Assembly: GCA_910578765.1 (NCBI GenBank)
Contig: CAJTRW010000038.1
Coordinates: forward strand, 1-12,955
DNA length: 12,955 nt
Origin: an uncultured Christensenella sp.
Lineage (GTDB): Bacteria; Bacillota; Clostridia; Christensenellales; Borkfalkiaceae
Direction: 5' to 3'
The notes beneath the pieces were generated by a model. It saw only the letters and a program-made list of their open reading frames with translations. It was not told where the DNA came from and searched no databases. This document shows positions 12,931-12,955 of this stretch, piece by piece (position 1 is the first letter of the stretch; each line of letters opens with the position of its first letter). Made by a program: the position numbers and the translations under genes.

Positions 12931-12955
12931 GCACAGACCCTAGAAGGGATTAACA

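Noticed and set aside
1..12955. CRISPR array, tRNA/rRNA gene or complete insertion sequence
   Set aside because: No regularly spaced direct repeats, cloverleaf-like sequence, rRNA blocks or transposase frame were seen on either strand.

Overview
The window looks like chromosomal DNA from a low-to-mid GC Gram-positive bacterium, most likely an uncultured, gut-type member of the Clostridia (Bacillota). The support is near-consensus sigma-A promoters with 17-18 bp spacers, AGGAGG-type ribosome binding sites, short Rho-independent terminators, a cysE-cysS pair, a DeoR-type repressor, lipoprotein signal peptides, and a large surface protein with Ig-like and InlB-type (Listeria-Bacteroides) repeats. 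The exact lineage cannot be read from the sequence.

Layout. Positions 1-160 hold a bidirectional terminator, a possible leftward promoter and an unresolved left edge. rplM-rpsI (1026 down to 161) is a two-gene ribosomal protein operon with its own promoter. Upstream of it on the same strand is a tight three-gene operon, cysE-cysS-alaS (5068 down to 1223), with a 4-bp overlap and a 4-bp gap. It ends at a hairpin just before the rplM promoter. It joins cysteine supply (serine O-acetyltransferase) to Cys-tRNA and Ala-tRNA charging. Its AlaRS is a short, about 600-residue form that keeps the editing site but lacks the beta-barrel and the C-Ala domain. Its promoter places the transcription start on the cysE start codon.

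Divergent from cysE is a DeoR-family regulator (5282-6040) with two inverted near-copies of a 16-bp site around its promoter. Next come a convergent 68-codon gene, a divergent 162-codon helical protein gene driven by a perfect consensus promoter, an orphan lipoprotein gene (8199 down to 7024) and a DUF89-family phosphatase-like gene (9169 down to 8300).

The right third is one large gene (12531 down to 9244) for a secreted, probably lipid-anchored, multidomain pectin methylesterase (CE8) with all catalytic residues present. It is preceded by a roughly 105-nt leader carrying two adjacent perfect hairpins. The last 300 bp are AT-rich and hold two more hairpins, either terminators of a gene beyond the edge or the end of a mobile element.

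I found no CRISPR array, tRNA, rRNA, complete insertion sequence or clearly new multigene system. The most unusual items are the minimal AlaRS in a cysteine operon, the apparently leaderless cysE, the paired DeoR-type sites and the double-hairpin leader of the pectinesterase gene.
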